DNA of 17,368 nt from Trebonia sp. (GCA_030038035.1 JASHPP010000510.1:1-17368), one strand, 5' to 3'. Shown: positions 1-9,216, numbered from the stretch's first letter. Notes: generated by a model from the sequence alone, not told the origin. Made by a program: numbers and translations.

Positions 1-2
1 CC

Positions 3-167
3 GAGGTCGCGCGGCAGGCGTTCGTCAGCGGCATGGACCTGGGCCTGGCCACGGGCGCGTTCGTAGCACTAGGCGGCTGCCTGATCGCTCTCCTAGTCCT
101 TCCTGGCCGCACCCACCGGGGTCGCGGCCACCGACCCGCACACACCCCGAAGCAGGTGCGCCGTTAA
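3..167 (+). CDS. MFS transporter, C-terminal fragment (5' end outside window)
   Basis: Only the last 54 codons are present, read in the frame from base 3 to a TAA at 165-167. The visible peptide starts EVARQAFVSGMDLGL, continues as a hydrophobic helix (LATGAFVALGGCLIALLVLP) and ends in a short basic tail. An 'AF..G...' stretch leading into a last membrane helix and a short Arg-rich tail is typical of the final transmembrane segment of DHA2/EmrB-type drug:proton antiporters of the major facilitator superfamily. The substrate cannot be told. The final residues QVRR and the stop codon are encoded by the first unit of the tandem repeat that follows, so the original C-terminus may have been replaced. 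An unrelated membrane protein cannot be ruled out from so short a piece. Confidence 0.6.
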   Translation, partial: EVARQAFVSGMDLGLATGAFVALGGCLIALLVLPGRTHRGRGHRPAHTPKQVRR

Positions 168-372
168 CCCGCCCCCGGCCGGTTCCGGTGGTCGCCCCCC
201 GGGCCGGCCAGCGCGGAACCGCAGCCTCCCCGGGGCAGGTGCGCCGTCAAGGCGCAGCCGGGGGGTTCCGGGGGGTCGCCCCCCCGGGCCAGCCAGCGCG
301 GAGCCGCAGCCTCCCCGGGGCAGGTGCGCCGTCAAGGCGCAGCCGGGGGGTTCCGGGGGGTCGCCCCCCCGG
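152..372. repeat. Tandem 83-85 bp repeat, about 2.6 copies, with nested hairpins
   Basis: The start GCAGGTGCGCCGT recurs at 152, 235 and 320, giving periods of 83 and 85 bp. Units two and three are nearly identical; unit one has diverged. Each complete unit contains a small stem (GCGCC, loop GTCAA, GGCGC; 241-255 in unit two) and a GC-only 8-bp stem with loop TCGC (268-287 in unit two, 353-372 in unit three; imperfect at 185-202 in unit one). Unit three is cut after its second stem. The array fills most of the gap between the transporter and ftsH. It could work as serial transcription terminators or could be a dispersed palindromic element of the REP/MITE kind. No T-run follows the stems, so the terminator reading is an inference. 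Confidence 0.85.
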
Positions 373-413
373 ACAAGCATGGAAGACGCGGCCGGCCCCA
401 GCGCGTTTACTCA

Positions 414-441
414 TTACCGGCCTGGCTAGCGGGCATAGGCT
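414..441 (+). promoter_or_regulatory. Possible ftsH promoter
   Basis: TTACCG (414-419) and TAGGCT (436-441) are separated by 16 bases, and the region is less GC-rich than its surroundings. It lies 25 bp before the GTG at 466. This is a weak match to a housekeeping actinobacterial promoter, proposed from position and sequence only. Confidence 0.3.
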
Positions 442-465
442 GGGGTAGGACAACGAAGGACAGAT

Positions 466-2478
466 GTGACCGGGACAGCGCCCGAGTGGCGGAAGGGGCA
501 TCCTCAGATGAGCAAGCAGGCCACGCCGCCGCCGCCGGGCGACAAGCCGACGCCAGCCAAGCCGCCGCCTCCGCCGCCGCGCTGGCGGCACTGGCTGCTG
601 CCCGTCGGCATCCTGGTGGCCCTTTTCCTGTGGATCGCGCTGCCGGCGGTGCACCAGGCGAACCAGACCACCCTCACCTACTCCCAGTTCCTTTCCGACG
701 TGTCCAAGCATGCGGTCAAGACGGTGACGATCGCGCAGACCGGCGGCACGAGCAGCGGGACGCTGACCAACGGCACGGACTACACCGTGGTCATCCCGCC
801 GCAGGCGGGCCAGGAGCTGCTCACCGAGCTCCAGGCGGGCGGCGTGCAGATCACCGGCTCCACGTCGTCGCCGGGGTTCGGCACCGAACTGTTCGAGTGG
901 ATCATCATCCTGGCCCCGTTCCTGCTCTTCTTCTGGTTCTGGATGCGGCTGTCCCGCGGCGGCGCCGGGCAGCTGCAGGGCGTGTTCGGCGCGGGCCGGT
1001 CGCGCGCCAAGGTGTTCGACGAGGAGCGCCCGTCCACCACGTTCTCCGACGTCGCGGGCTATGAGGGCGCGAAGTCGGAGATCAGCGAGGTGGTCGACTT
1101 CCTGCGCAACCCGGACAGGTACGCCAGGGCCGGGGCGGTCGTGCCGCGCGGCGTGCTCATGATCGGCCCGCCTGGCACCGGTAAGACGCTGCTCGCCCGG
1201 GCCGTCGCCGGCGAGGCGCAGGTGCCGTTCTTCTCGGTGACCGGCTCGAGCTTCGTGGAGATGTTCGTGGGCGTGGGCGCGGCCCGGGTCCGTGACCTGT
1301 TCTCCGAGGCGCGCAAGCGCGCCCCCGCGATCATCTTCATCGACGAGGTGGACGCGATCGGGCAGCGCCGGGCGGGCCAGGGCGCGGTGGTCGCCAACGA
1401 CGAGCGGGAGCAGACGCTGAACCAGCTGCTCGCCGAGATGGACGGCTTCGAGCCGACGATGGGCATCGTGGTGCTCGCCGCGACCAACCGGCCGGAGGTT
1501 CTCGACCCGGCGCTGCTGCGCCCTGGCCGGTTCGACCGGCAGGTGACGATCCCGCTGCCGAACGTCAGCGAGCGGGCCGCGATCCTCGTCGTGCACTGCC
1601 GCGGCAAGCGGCTGGCCGCGGGCGTGGACCTGGACGCGGTGGCCCGCGGCACGCCGGGATTCTCCGGCGCGGACCTGGCCAACCTGGCGAACGAGGCGGC
1701 CATCTTCGCGGTGCGGCAGAACAGGGAAGTGGTGACGGCCGCCGACTTCGACGCCGCCAGGGACCGGATCATCCTGGGCCGCAGGGAAGGGTCCAACGTG
1801 CTGCTGCCTGAGGAGAAGCACGCGGTGGCGGTGCACGAGTCCGGCCACGCGATGGTCGCTGCGCTGTCCGAGCACGCCGATCCGGTGGCGAAGGTGACGA
1901 TCCTGCCCGCCGGGCAGACGCTCGGCGTCACCGAACAGCTTCCGCTGGTGGAACGGCACATGTACGCCGAGGACTACCTGCTTGACTCCCTCGCCGTGCG
2001 CCTCGGCGGCCGGGCCGCCGAGCTGGTCGTCCTCGGCCAGGGGTCCACGGGGGCGGGCAACGACCTGGCCGGTGCCACCGACCTGGCGACGAAGATGGTC
2101 CGTGAGTTCGGCATGTCCGCGGTGGTCGGTCCCGTCGGCTACCCGGAGAGCGGTTCTGTGTTCCTTGGCGGCGGCGGGCCCGGCATGTCAAGCAGGCCTT
2201 ACGCGGAGGCGACCCAGGCCGCGATCGACGGCGAGGTTTCCAAGCTGCTGCGGCAGGCGGAGGAGCGCGCCGTCGAACTGCTCAAGGCGCACCGGCCCGA
2301 ACTCGACGCGCTCGTCGACCTGCTGCTCGTGCGGGAGACGGTGGACGGCTCGGACGTCTACCGGCTGGCGGGCCGCCCGGACCGCTCGGCCACCCCGTCG
2401 GCGCCGGCCATGGTGCTCACGCCGCACCCGGCGGGAAGCGAGGTCACCAGCTCTGACGGTTCCACGCCCGTGCCGTGA
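466..2478 (+). CDS. ftsH: ATP-dependent zinc metalloprotease FtsH
   Basis: Membrane-anchored AAA+ protease that extracts and degrades membrane proteins and unstable regulators. The 670-aa product has a Pro-rich N-terminus, TM1 (about 43-62), an extracytoplasmic domain, TM2 (about 142-161) and the AAA+ domain with Walker A GPPGTGKT (234-241), pore loop FVEMFVGVG (263-271), Walker B IIFIDEVD (289-296) and the second region of homology around ATNRPEVLDPALLRPGRFDR. The M41 peptidase zinc site is HESGH (457-461), with D533 as the likely third ligand. All catalytic parts are present and the length is normal. Start: GTG 466 follows GAAGGA with 5 nt spacing; ATG 508 follows GGAAGGGG with 9 nt spacing and is an equally credible alternative, 14 residues shorter. 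The 3' end overlaps the opposing gene by 35 bp. None of the usual ftsH neighbours (tilS, hpt, folE) is nearby, so this may be a second paralogue. Confidence 0.96.
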   Translation: MTGTAPEWRKGHPQMSKQATPPPPGDKPTPAKPPPPPPRWRHWLLPVGILVALFLWIALPAVHQANQTTLTYSQFLSDVSKHAVKTVTIAQTGGTSSGTLTNGTDYTVVIPPQAGQELLTELQAGGVQITGSTSSPGFGTELFEWIIILAPFLLFFWFWMRLSRGGAGQLQGVFGAGRSRAKVFDEERPSTTFSDVAGYEGAKSEISEVVDFLRNPDRYARAGAVVPRGVLMIGPPGTGKTLLARAVAGEAQVPFFSVTGSSFVEMFVGVGAARVRDLFSEARKRAPAIIFIDEVDAIGQRRAGQGAVVANDEREQTLNQLLAEMDGFEPTMGIVVLAATNRPEVLDPALLRPGRFDRQVTIPLPNVSERAAILVVHCRGKRLAAGVDLDAVARGTPGFSGADLANLANEAAIFAVRQNREVVTAADFDAARDRIILGRREGSNVLLPEEKHAVAVHESGHAMVAALSEHADPVAKVTILPAGQTLGVTEQLPLVERHMYAEDYLLDSLAVRLGGRAAELVVLGQGSTGAGNDLAGATDLATKMVREFGMSAVVGPVGYPESGSVFLGGGGPGMSSRPYAEATQAAIDGEVSKLLRQAEERAVELLKAHRPELDALVDLLLVRETVDGSDVYRLAGRPDRSATPSAPAMVLTPHPAGSEVTSSDGSTPVP

Positions 2479-3073
2479 CCTCCCAGTCGGCCTCCCAGGC
2501 GGCCATCCGGCGCTTGTGAAGCACACGGCGGGTGAGCACGGTTCCGCCCAGGTACAGGATTCCGACCCCGGTGATCGCGCCAACGGCGGCCAGGTCGCTC
2601 TGGCCCGTGACCTGGGACGGCTGCAGCGGCGGGCTGGTCAGGTTGCCCGCGTCGTCCGTCCAGATCGTGACCGTGCTGCCCTTCGGGCTGCCCGCCACCG
2701 CCAGGACCTGGCCCGTCCGCTTGACGCCGGTGACCGAGGTCCACGTGGCCTGGACCGGCACGTCAGTGCTCAGCGAGTACCCGTTCACCGCGCTGCCCGC
2801 CGACCGGGTCAGCACGGCCCGCACCTGGTGACTGCTTGCCTGCTGGGCCTGCTCGGCATGCAGCGCCCTTACGTAGGCGGCATGGCCCGCCGCCTGCGCG
2901 GCGAACGGGGCGCCGGCGGCGGCCGCCACGAAAAGCCCGGCTAGCAGGTACGTCTCCAGCCGGTCTGACCTCCGCCGCAGCGGGTTCCTGTCGGGCCACA
3001 GCCCGCGGATCGCCCTGCGGTACCACCGTCCCTGGCTCATCCCCGGTTGCCTGATGTGCCGTCCCGGTCTCAT
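2444..3073 (-). CDS. Rv1733c-like two-TM membrane protein (Dos-regulon family)
   Basis: The 209-aa protein has a basic cytoplasmic N-terminus with the family hallmark DRNPLRRRSDRLE (28-40), TM1 (about 41-62, ending PFAAQAAGHA), an extracytoplasmic domain of about 95 residues and TM2 (about 160-182), followed by a basic tail with several Trp. Layout, length and motifs match Mycobacterium tuberculosis Rv1733c, a 210-aa two-TM protein of unknown biochemical function that belongs to the DosR dormancy regulon. ATG 3073 is chosen because GAGGG lies 9 nt upstream; M12 (3040) lacks a clear ribosome site. The gene is divergent from the DevS-type kinase, and a Dos-box-like site sits in the shared spacer in the orientation expected for this gene. 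Its 3' end overlaps ftsH tail to tail by 35 bp. The family assignment is confident; the function is unknown. Confidence 0.85.
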   Translation of the reverse strand: MRPGRHIRQPGMSQGRWYRRAIRGLWPDRNPLRRRSDRLETYLLAGLFVAAAAGAPFAAQAAGHAAYVRALHAEQAQQASSHQVRAVLTRSAGSAVNGYSLSTDVPVQATWTSVTGVKRTGQVLAVAGSPKGSTVTIWTDDAGNLTSPPLQPSQVTGQSDLAAVGAITGVGILYLGGTVLTRRVLHKRRMAAWEADWEVTARAWNRQSW

Positions 3074-3155
3074 CGCTAGTCACCCTCAGCCGTCGGCCGT
3101 TCTCAGCGTGCGGAGCAGGGAATTCCGGCTCCTGCTAGCTACCATCCCCTGTCTG

Positions 3156-3187
3156 AGAGTAGCCGCGGTAGGGCCACAGTCCCTACC
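3156..3187 (-). promoter_or_regulatory. Dos-box-like operator and -10 for the Rv1733c-like gene
   Basis: Read on the minus strand, 3183 to 3171 is GGGACTGTGGCCC. It matches the Dos-box core GGGACTTNNGNCC (recalled from mycobacteria) at 9 of 10 fixed positions. The site lies inside a perfect 7-bp inverted repeat, GGTAGGG (3167-3173) and CCCTACC (3181-3187). A TACTCT hexamer (3161-3156, minus strand) follows at -10 spacing, so the box would cover the -35 region, as in DosR-activated promoters. The consensus and promoter logic come from mycobacteria; function here is inferred. Confidence 0.5.
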
Positions 3188-3192
3188 CGGTG

Positions 3193-5708
<2,516 letters not shown>

Positions 5709-5768
5709 CGTAGTCTCCCGGGCTTGAAGTTCTACTTATCACGCTAGGCACTGACCGCCCCTGCTACA

Positions 5769-5806
5769 AGGACCAACGTCCCGCACTGTCCCCCGCGGGG
5801 TAGTCT
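5769..5806 (+). promoter_or_regulatory. Dos-box-like operator with leaderless lgt promoter
   Basis: 5769-5782 is AGGACCAACGTCCC, with GGAC/GTCC arms around CAAC. On the minus strand it reads GGGACGTTGGTCC and matches GGGACTTNNGNCC at 9 of 10 fixed positions. On the plus strand a TAGTCT hexamer (5801-5806) lies 7 nt before the lgt ATG with no nearby Shine-Dalgarno sequence, so lgt mRNA is probably leaderless and the box would sit at about -32 to -45. The box is also about 60 bp upstream of the devR GTG and could serve devR instead or as well. Confidence 0.42.
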
Positions 5807-5813
5807 CGGCTCC

Positions 5814-6812
5814 ATGGCGCACGTCATCGGCGCACTGCCGCTGTACATCCCCAGCCCGCCGATCAACAGCTTCCACATCGGCCCGCTGGATGTTCATTTC
5901 TACGCGCTTGGCTACATTATCGGGATCACGCTAGCGATCCTGATCACCAGGCGGCGGTGGCGCGCGGTCGGCGGGGACCCGGACGTGGTGACCGACATCG
6001 CCCTGTGGGTGGTGCCGGCCGGCATCATCGGCGGCCGGATCTATTTCGACATCACCACGCCTGACGACATCCCGCACGTCTGGTACGGCGTCTTCGCGGT
6101 CTGGACCGGCGGCCTGGGCATCTGGGGCGGCGTGGCGCTTGCGGCCGTGGTCGGCGCCTGGCGGCTGCGGCGGCTCGGGATCACCGTCGGCCCCTTCGCG
6201 GACGCCGTAGCGCCCGGGCTGCTCGTCGCCCAGGCTATCGGGCGGATCGGCAACTACTTCAACAAGGAGCTTTTCGGCAAGCCGACCTCGCTGCCCTGGG
6301 GGCTGGAGATTCCGTACGCCTACCGGGTGGCGGGCGGCATCCCGACGCAGGACCTGCGCTTCACCACCTTCCAGCCGACATTCCTTTACGAGCTGATCTG
6401 GGACCTGGCGCTGGCTGGCTTCCTGATCTGGCTAGGGCACCACGCGAACATCAAGCCGTGGGGACTGTTCGCGCTTTACGTGGCGGGTTACTCGGGGTTC
6501 CGGATCTTCGAGGAGTCGGTGCGGATCGACTCGTCTGAGTACTTCTTCGGCCTGCGGCTGAACATGTACGTCGCGATCGTCATGACCGTGGTCGGAGCCA
6601 CCTGGTTCGTCCTCGCCCAGCGGCGTAAGGAACGGCCCGTCGTCGTGCGCTCCCCGGCGACCCGCGCGGTCGGCAGGGCAGCAGCGGGCGAGCCTGCCGG
6701 GGTGGCCGCCGACGTGGCCGGGTCGGCAGGCGAGGACGCCGATGCCACGGCCGTGCCCGATGAGGCCGAGGCCGGCTCGGCGGGAGTCAGCACGGCTCGT
6801 TCCGATGAATAA
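5814..6812 (+). CDS. lgt: Prolipoprotein diacylglyceryl transferase Lgt
   Basis: Integral membrane enzyme that transfers a diacylglyceryl group from phosphatidylglycerol to the lipobox Cys of prolipoproteins, the first step of lipoprotein maturation. The 332-aa product has about seven hydrophobic segments and the Lgt signature GRIGNYFNKELFG (143-155), in which R144 and N147 correspond to essential residues of the E. coli enzyme. The GYSGFRIFEESVR stretch (225-237) supplies the conserved late Arg/Glu cluster. The GGLGIWGG motif (99-106) has Trp where E. coli has His103, a variant I associate with actinobacterial Lgt. After the last TM, about 60 residues are Ala/Asp/Glu-rich and probably disordered. 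The gene normally sits near trpC/trpA or pyk in actinobacteria, so its place beside a Dos-like regulator is unusual. ATG 5814 is preceded by a -10-like hexamer and lacks a normal ribosome site. Confidence 0.96.
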   Translation: MAHVIGALPLYIPSPPINSFHIGPLDVHFYALGYIIGITLAILITRRRWRAVGGDPDVVTDIALWVVPAGIIGGRIYFDITTPDDIPHVWYGVFAVWTGGLGIWGGVALAAVVGAWRLRRLGITVGPFADAVAPGLLVAQAIGRIGNYFNKELFGKPTSLPWGLEIPYAYRVAGGIPTQDLRFTTFQPTFLYELIWDLALAGFLIWLGHHANIKPWGLFALYVAGYSGFRIFEESVRIDSSEYFFGLRLNMYVAIVMTVVGATWFVLAQRRKERPVVVRSPATRAVGRAAAGEPAGVAADVAGSAGEDADATAVPDEAEAGSAGVSTARSDE

Positions 6813-6843
6813 GGACAGCTGCGGTCCGGGCCGGTAAGCGCTT

Positions 6844-6868
6844 GCCAGCCGGGCAGCGCCAGCCGGGC
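6844..6868. repeat. Short direct repeat between lgt and ybaK
   Basis: GCCAGCCGGGC occurs at 6844-6854 and again at 6858-6868. It lies in the 92-bp gap between two convergent genes. No clear hairpin-plus-T-tract terminator is visible here. The role is unknown. Confidence 0.5.
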
Positions 6869-6904
6869 CTAATATCCCTTACAGCCTGCCACGGGTCGCC
6901 CACG

Positions 6905-7384
6905 TCACGGGGCCGCTATCGCCGCCACAATCGCCCCGGCCGCCTTGATCAGGTCGGCCGGCGCGATCTCGATCTCCAGCCCGCGCCGGCCACCGCTGCA
7001 GAACATCGTCGCCAGCGCGAGGGCCGACTCGTCGACCACGACAGGCAGCCGTCGCCTTTGCCCGACTGGCGAGATGCCGCCCGCGACGAAACCCGTGGCG
7101 CGCTCGGCCGCGGCCAGCTCGGCGAGCACTGCCTTCTTCCCGCCGGCGGCGGCGGCCAGCGCCTTCAGGTCCAGCTGGCGGTGCACCGGCACGACGCCGA
7201 CGGCGAGCCGGCCGTCGACCGACGCGACCAGCGTCTTGAACACGCGATCGGGCGGCATGCCGAGCGCCGCGCACGCCTCAAGCCCGTACGACTCGTGCCG
7301 CGGGTCATGCGCGTATTCGTGCAGCGTGAACGGGACCTTTGCCCGCTGCAGTGCGATCGTCGTCGTCGTGCCGCGTCCAGCCAC
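6905..7384 (-). CDS. ybaK: YbaK/EbsC-type Cys-tRNA(Pro) deacylase
   Basis: The 159-aa single-domain protein belongs to the YbaK/ProX editing family, which hydrolyses Cys mis-attached to tRNA(Pro) in trans. Supporting features are the N-terminal region T..L..A.VPFTLHEYAHDP, the conserved catalytic-pocket Lys in RVFKTLV (K50), the VPVHRQLDLKALAAAAG block and the closing ATGFVAGGISPVG-type motif, in which the GGISP loop is characteristic. Length is normal. The start is GTG 7384; TAGTGT lies 8 nt upstream on the minus strand and there is no Shine-Dalgarno sequence, so translation is probably leaderless. It is divergent from the gene at 7471 and convergent with lgt. Related aminoacyl-tRNA editing proteins (ProXp-ala) are the main alternative, but the ordering of motifs fits YbaK best. 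Confidence 0.93.
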   Translation of the reverse strand: MAGRGTTTTIALQRAKVPFTLHEYAHDPRHESYGLEACAALGMPPDRVFKTLVASVDGRLAVGVVPVHRQLDLKALAAAAGGKKAVLAELAAAERATGFVAGGISPVGQRRRLPVVVDESALALATMFCSGGRRGLEIEIAPADLIKAAGAIVAAIAAP

Positions 7385-7392
7385 GAACGGTC

Positions 7393-7398
7393 ACACTA
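7393..7398 (-). promoter_or_regulatory. -10-like hexamer for ybaK (leaderless)
   Basis: TAGTGT on the minus strand ends 8 nt before the GTG at 7384, and there is no purine-rich ribosome site between them. I infer a leaderless start; no convincing -35 was found. Confidence 0.4.
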
Positions 7399-7457
7399 GC
7401 GCCGCCTGCGGCGGGCCTGCGAGGGAAAATCGTTAGGCTCCGTGCGCGCCCCGTCCG

Positions 7458-7463
7458 CATAGT
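7458..7463 (+). promoter_or_regulatory. -10-like hexamer for the 194-aa protein gene
   Basis: CATAGT lies 7 nt before the ATG at 7471. GAGGG (7464-7468) is only 2 nt from the ATG, too close for a standard ribosome site, so a leaderless start is plausible. TAGGCT at 7434-7439 is an alternative -10. Confidence 0.3.
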
Positions 7464-7470
7464 GAGGGTT

Positions 7471-8055
7471 ATGCGTGTCACGTTTCCGCGCCCGGCGGAT
7501 CACGCGGTCGCGTACGCGGTGGTCGAACGGGACGACGGAGTGGTGTACCGGCTGCAGGGCGGCCGGGCGGGCACCGCGCTGCCGCACGACATCAGGCACC
7601 TGGTCGTCGAGCGGGAGCTCGGCCTTACCGACGGGCTCTGGGGCGTGATCGCGGCGGGAGCGGTGTTCGCGAGCATGCGGCACCTGGGCGGGCGGCGCCC
7701 GCCGCACGCCGCGCAGCATTCGGCGGAGCTGAAGCGGAAGTACCGCGACCGGGTGCTGCGCGCCGGGCTGCTCGCGGACCTCGTGGAATGCGTCGCCGCG
7801 CTCGACAACCCGTCGGCGGACGAGATCCGGCGGCTCACCGGGACGAAGCTGGCGGTGCTGTGCGGCACCGCGCCGCCACCGGAGGCCATCGCGGCGGCGG
7901 CGCGGGCGCTGCAGGTGGAGGCGGCGCGCTGGGCGCGGCTGCGGCCTGGCGAGGAGCTGCGATACGAATGGCGGCTGGCGGCCGCGCCGCCGGTGCCGCG
8001 GCCGCGGGACCCGGGCGACCGGCGCGATCCGCGCCGCCCCGGCCAGGGCTGGTGA
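7471..8055 (+). CDS. Uncharacterised 194-aa protein
   Basis: I do not recognise the family. The protein begins MRVTFPRPADHAVAYAVVERDDGVVYRLQGG, a compact beta-rich-looking opening, followed by a mostly helical part with a hydrophobic stretch LTDGLWGVIAAGAVFASM and a charged segment HSAELKRKYRDRVLR. The last 30 residues are Pro/Arg/Asp-rich (PVPRPRDPGDRRDPRRPG) and probably disordered. There is no signal peptide and only one short hydrophobic segment, so it is probably cytoplasmic. Codon use fits the neighbouring genes, with a strong G/C bias at third positions across the whole reading frame, which supports a real gene. ATG 7471 is preferred over upstream in-frame codons because a possible promoter hexamer lies just before it. 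The gene ends 85 bp before the next gene on the same strand. Confidence 0.7.
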   Translation: MRVTFPRPADHAVAYAVVERDDGVVYRLQGGRAGTALPHDIRHLVVERELGLTDGLWGVIAAGAVFASMRHLGGRRPPHAAQHSAELKRKYRDRVLRAGLLADLVECVAALDNPSADEIRRLTGTKLAVLCGTAPPPEAIAAAARALQVEAARWARLRPGEELRYEWRLAAAPPVPRPRDPGDRRDPRRPGQGW

Positions 8056-8140
8056 CGCCCTAGGGCACCAGCAGCCGGGTGCTCGCGTGCGCTTGCGATA
8101 TCGGGTTGTGCTTGGCTGGCAGGCGCGACAAGGTAGGGGG

Positions 8141-8716
8141 ATGCGACAGCGTGCCGAGCCGTCCAGGCCGCCGGATGAGATCGACGCCGGCGCGGCCGTG
8201 CTGCGCCGCTGGCTGGTGGCCGACCTGGAGGCCTCCTGCGACGCCGTGCTCGCCTCGCTTGAGCACCTGCGGCCCTGGATGCCGTGGGTGGCCGACTTCA
8301 GCCGCGCGTCGCAGGCCGAATACCTGGCCGGCTGCGAGCGCGAGTGGCAGTCGGCGGAGTCCTTCAACTACGCGATGCTCGTCGACGGCGCCATCGCGGG
8401 CTCCGCCGGGCTGATGGCGCGGATCGGGCCGGGCGGCCTGGAGATCGGGTACTGGGTCCACCCCGCCTACACGCGCAGGGGGCTGGCCACCGCGTCCTCC
8501 GCCGCCCTGACCGGGCAGGCGTTCGCCCTGCCTGGCATCGACCGCGTGCAGATCGTGCACGACGAGCTGAACGTGGCCAGCGGCGGCGTGCCGCGCAAGC
8601 TCGGCTTCACAGCGACCGGGCGCCGCCCGCTCGATCACAAGCCGCTCGGCGGGACCGGCATCGGCGTGGTGTGGGAAATGACCCGCCCGCAGTGGCATGA
8701 GACCGTTTGCCGGTAG
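8141..8716 (+). CDS. GNAT-family N-acetyltransferase (RimJ/RimL-like)
   Basis: The 191-aa protein has the RimJ/RimL-type layout. An N-terminal part contains LRPWMPW (a common motif of this subgroup, about residues 45-51), followed by a strand pair around AIAGSAGLM and the acetyl-CoA binding motif A, GYWVHPAYTRRGLAT, in which RRGLAT is the Q/R-x-x-G-x-A/G pyrophosphate loop. The C-terminal block reads NVASGGVPRKLGF, the usual 'N..S..v..klGF' signature. Members acetylate ribosomal protein N-termini or small molecules; the substrate is not predictable. ATG 8141 directly abuts the purine-rich AGGTAGGGGG, too close for normal pairing. GTG 8087 in the same frame is a longer alternative, but the recognisable domain begins after 8141. 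The stop codon TAG at 8714-8716 is also part of the -10-like hexamer of the next gene. Confidence 0.88.
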   Translation: MRQRAEPSRPPDEIDAGAAVLRRWLVADLEASCDAVLASLEHLRPWMPWVADFSRASQAEYLAGCEREWQSAESFNYAMLVDGAIAGSAGLMARIGPGGLEIGYWVHPAYTRRGLATASSAALTGQAFALPGIDRVQIVHDELNVASGGVPRKLGFTATGRRPLDHKPLGGTGIGVVWEMTRPQWHETVCR

Positions 8717-8719
8717 CCT
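8714..8719 (+). promoter_or_regulatory. -10-like hexamer for the cytosine deaminase gene
   Basis: TAGCCT overlaps the GNAT stop codon and ends 6 nt before ATG 8726, with no Shine-Dalgarno sequence in between. This suggests a leaderless transcript of the deaminase separate from any read-through. Confidence 0.38.
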
Positions 8720-8725
8720 GCGGCC

Positions 8726-9184
8726 ATGGATGATGACCACCTGCAGCTGGACCGGGAACTGATGGCGCTGGCGCTGGCTCAGGCCCGGGTGAGCCTAGCG
8801 GCAGGCGGGGTGCCGGTCGGCGCCGTGCTCGCGTCCGGCCGCGAGGTGATCGCCGCCGGGCACAACGAGCGCGTGCAGCGCGGCGACTCGGTGGCGCACG
8901 GCGAGATCGCCTGCCTGCGCAACGCGGGACGGCGTTCCACGTACACGGGCACCACGCTGTACACGACGCTCTCGCCGTGCCAGATGTGCACCGGGGCGAT
9001 CCTGCTGTTCCAGATCCCGCGCGTGGTGGTGGGCGAGGCCCGCACGTTCGCGGGTGACCTTGACTTCCTGCGCGATCGCGGCGTGCAGGTCGTGCTCCTC
9101 GACGACCCCGCCTGCGTGGCCGTGATGACGGAGTTCCAGGCCCGCTATCCCGAAGTCTGGAGCGAGGACATCGGCGGCCGCTAG
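8726..9184 (+). CDS. Cytosine deaminase, yeast Fcy1-like CDA-fold type
   Basis: A small zinc hydrolase of the cytidine/deoxycytidylate deaminase fold, 152 aa. Zinc ligands and proton shuttle are in HGE (H58, E60) and SPCQMC (C85, C88). Its family is told by long matches to fungal cytosine deaminase: GGVPVGAVL, AAGHNERVQRG, TTLYTTLSPCQMCTGAI, IPRVVVGE and the C-terminal WSEDIG, where D148 aligns with the substrate-binding Asp of yeast Fcy1 and N47 with its pocket Asn. The reaction would be cytosine to uracil in pyrimidine salvage. TadA-type tRNA deaminases and guanine deaminases share the zinc motifs but lack the EDIG tail. This differs from the bacterial CodA amidohydrolase, which is larger and unrelated. 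The gene starts 10 bp after the GNAT gene. Confidence 0.85.
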   Translation: MDDDHLQLDRELMALALAQARVSLAAGGVPVGAVLASGREVIAAGHNERVQRGDSVAHGEIACLRNAGRRSTYTGTTLYTTLSPCQMCTGAILLFQIPRVVVGEARTFAGDLDFLRDRGVQVVLLDDPACVAVMTEFQARYPEVWSEDIGGR

Positions 9185-9201
9185 CACCGCAGTTCCGCCC
9201 C

Positions 9202-9216
9202 GCTGGCGAGGCCAGC
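9202..9216 (+). terminator. Hairpin after the cytosine deaminase gene
   Basis: GCTGGC (9202-9207), loop GAG, GCCAGC (9211-9216) form a perfect 6-bp stem 18 bp after the stop codon. No T-run follows (TGCGTACTTCTG), so this is at best a weak or factor-assisted terminator. Confidence 0.3.

Noticed and set aside
152..372. A CRISPR-like array
   Set aside because: The units are contiguous with no unique spacers, only about 2.6 copies, and no cas genes are in the window.
466..507. The idea that ftsH starts only at ATG 508
   Set aside because: Both GTG 466 and ATG 508 have good ribosome sites. The longer form was kept and the shorter noted, because the sequence alone does not decide.
247..1959. A 570-codon open frame on the minus strand
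   Set aside because: It is antisense to ftsH, runs through the repeat array, and its product is Arg/His/Gly-rich with no recognisable domain. GC-rich DNA leaves such frames open by chance.
6469..6481. A GGGACTG match inside lgt as another Dos-box-like site
   Set aside because: It fails at two of the fixed core positions, has no inverted-repeat arms and lies deep in a coding region.
8057..8066. Palindrome GCCCTAGGGC just after the stop of the 194-aa protein gene
   Set aside because: A 10-bp palindrome without loop or T-run is not terminator-like and is expected by chance at this GC content.
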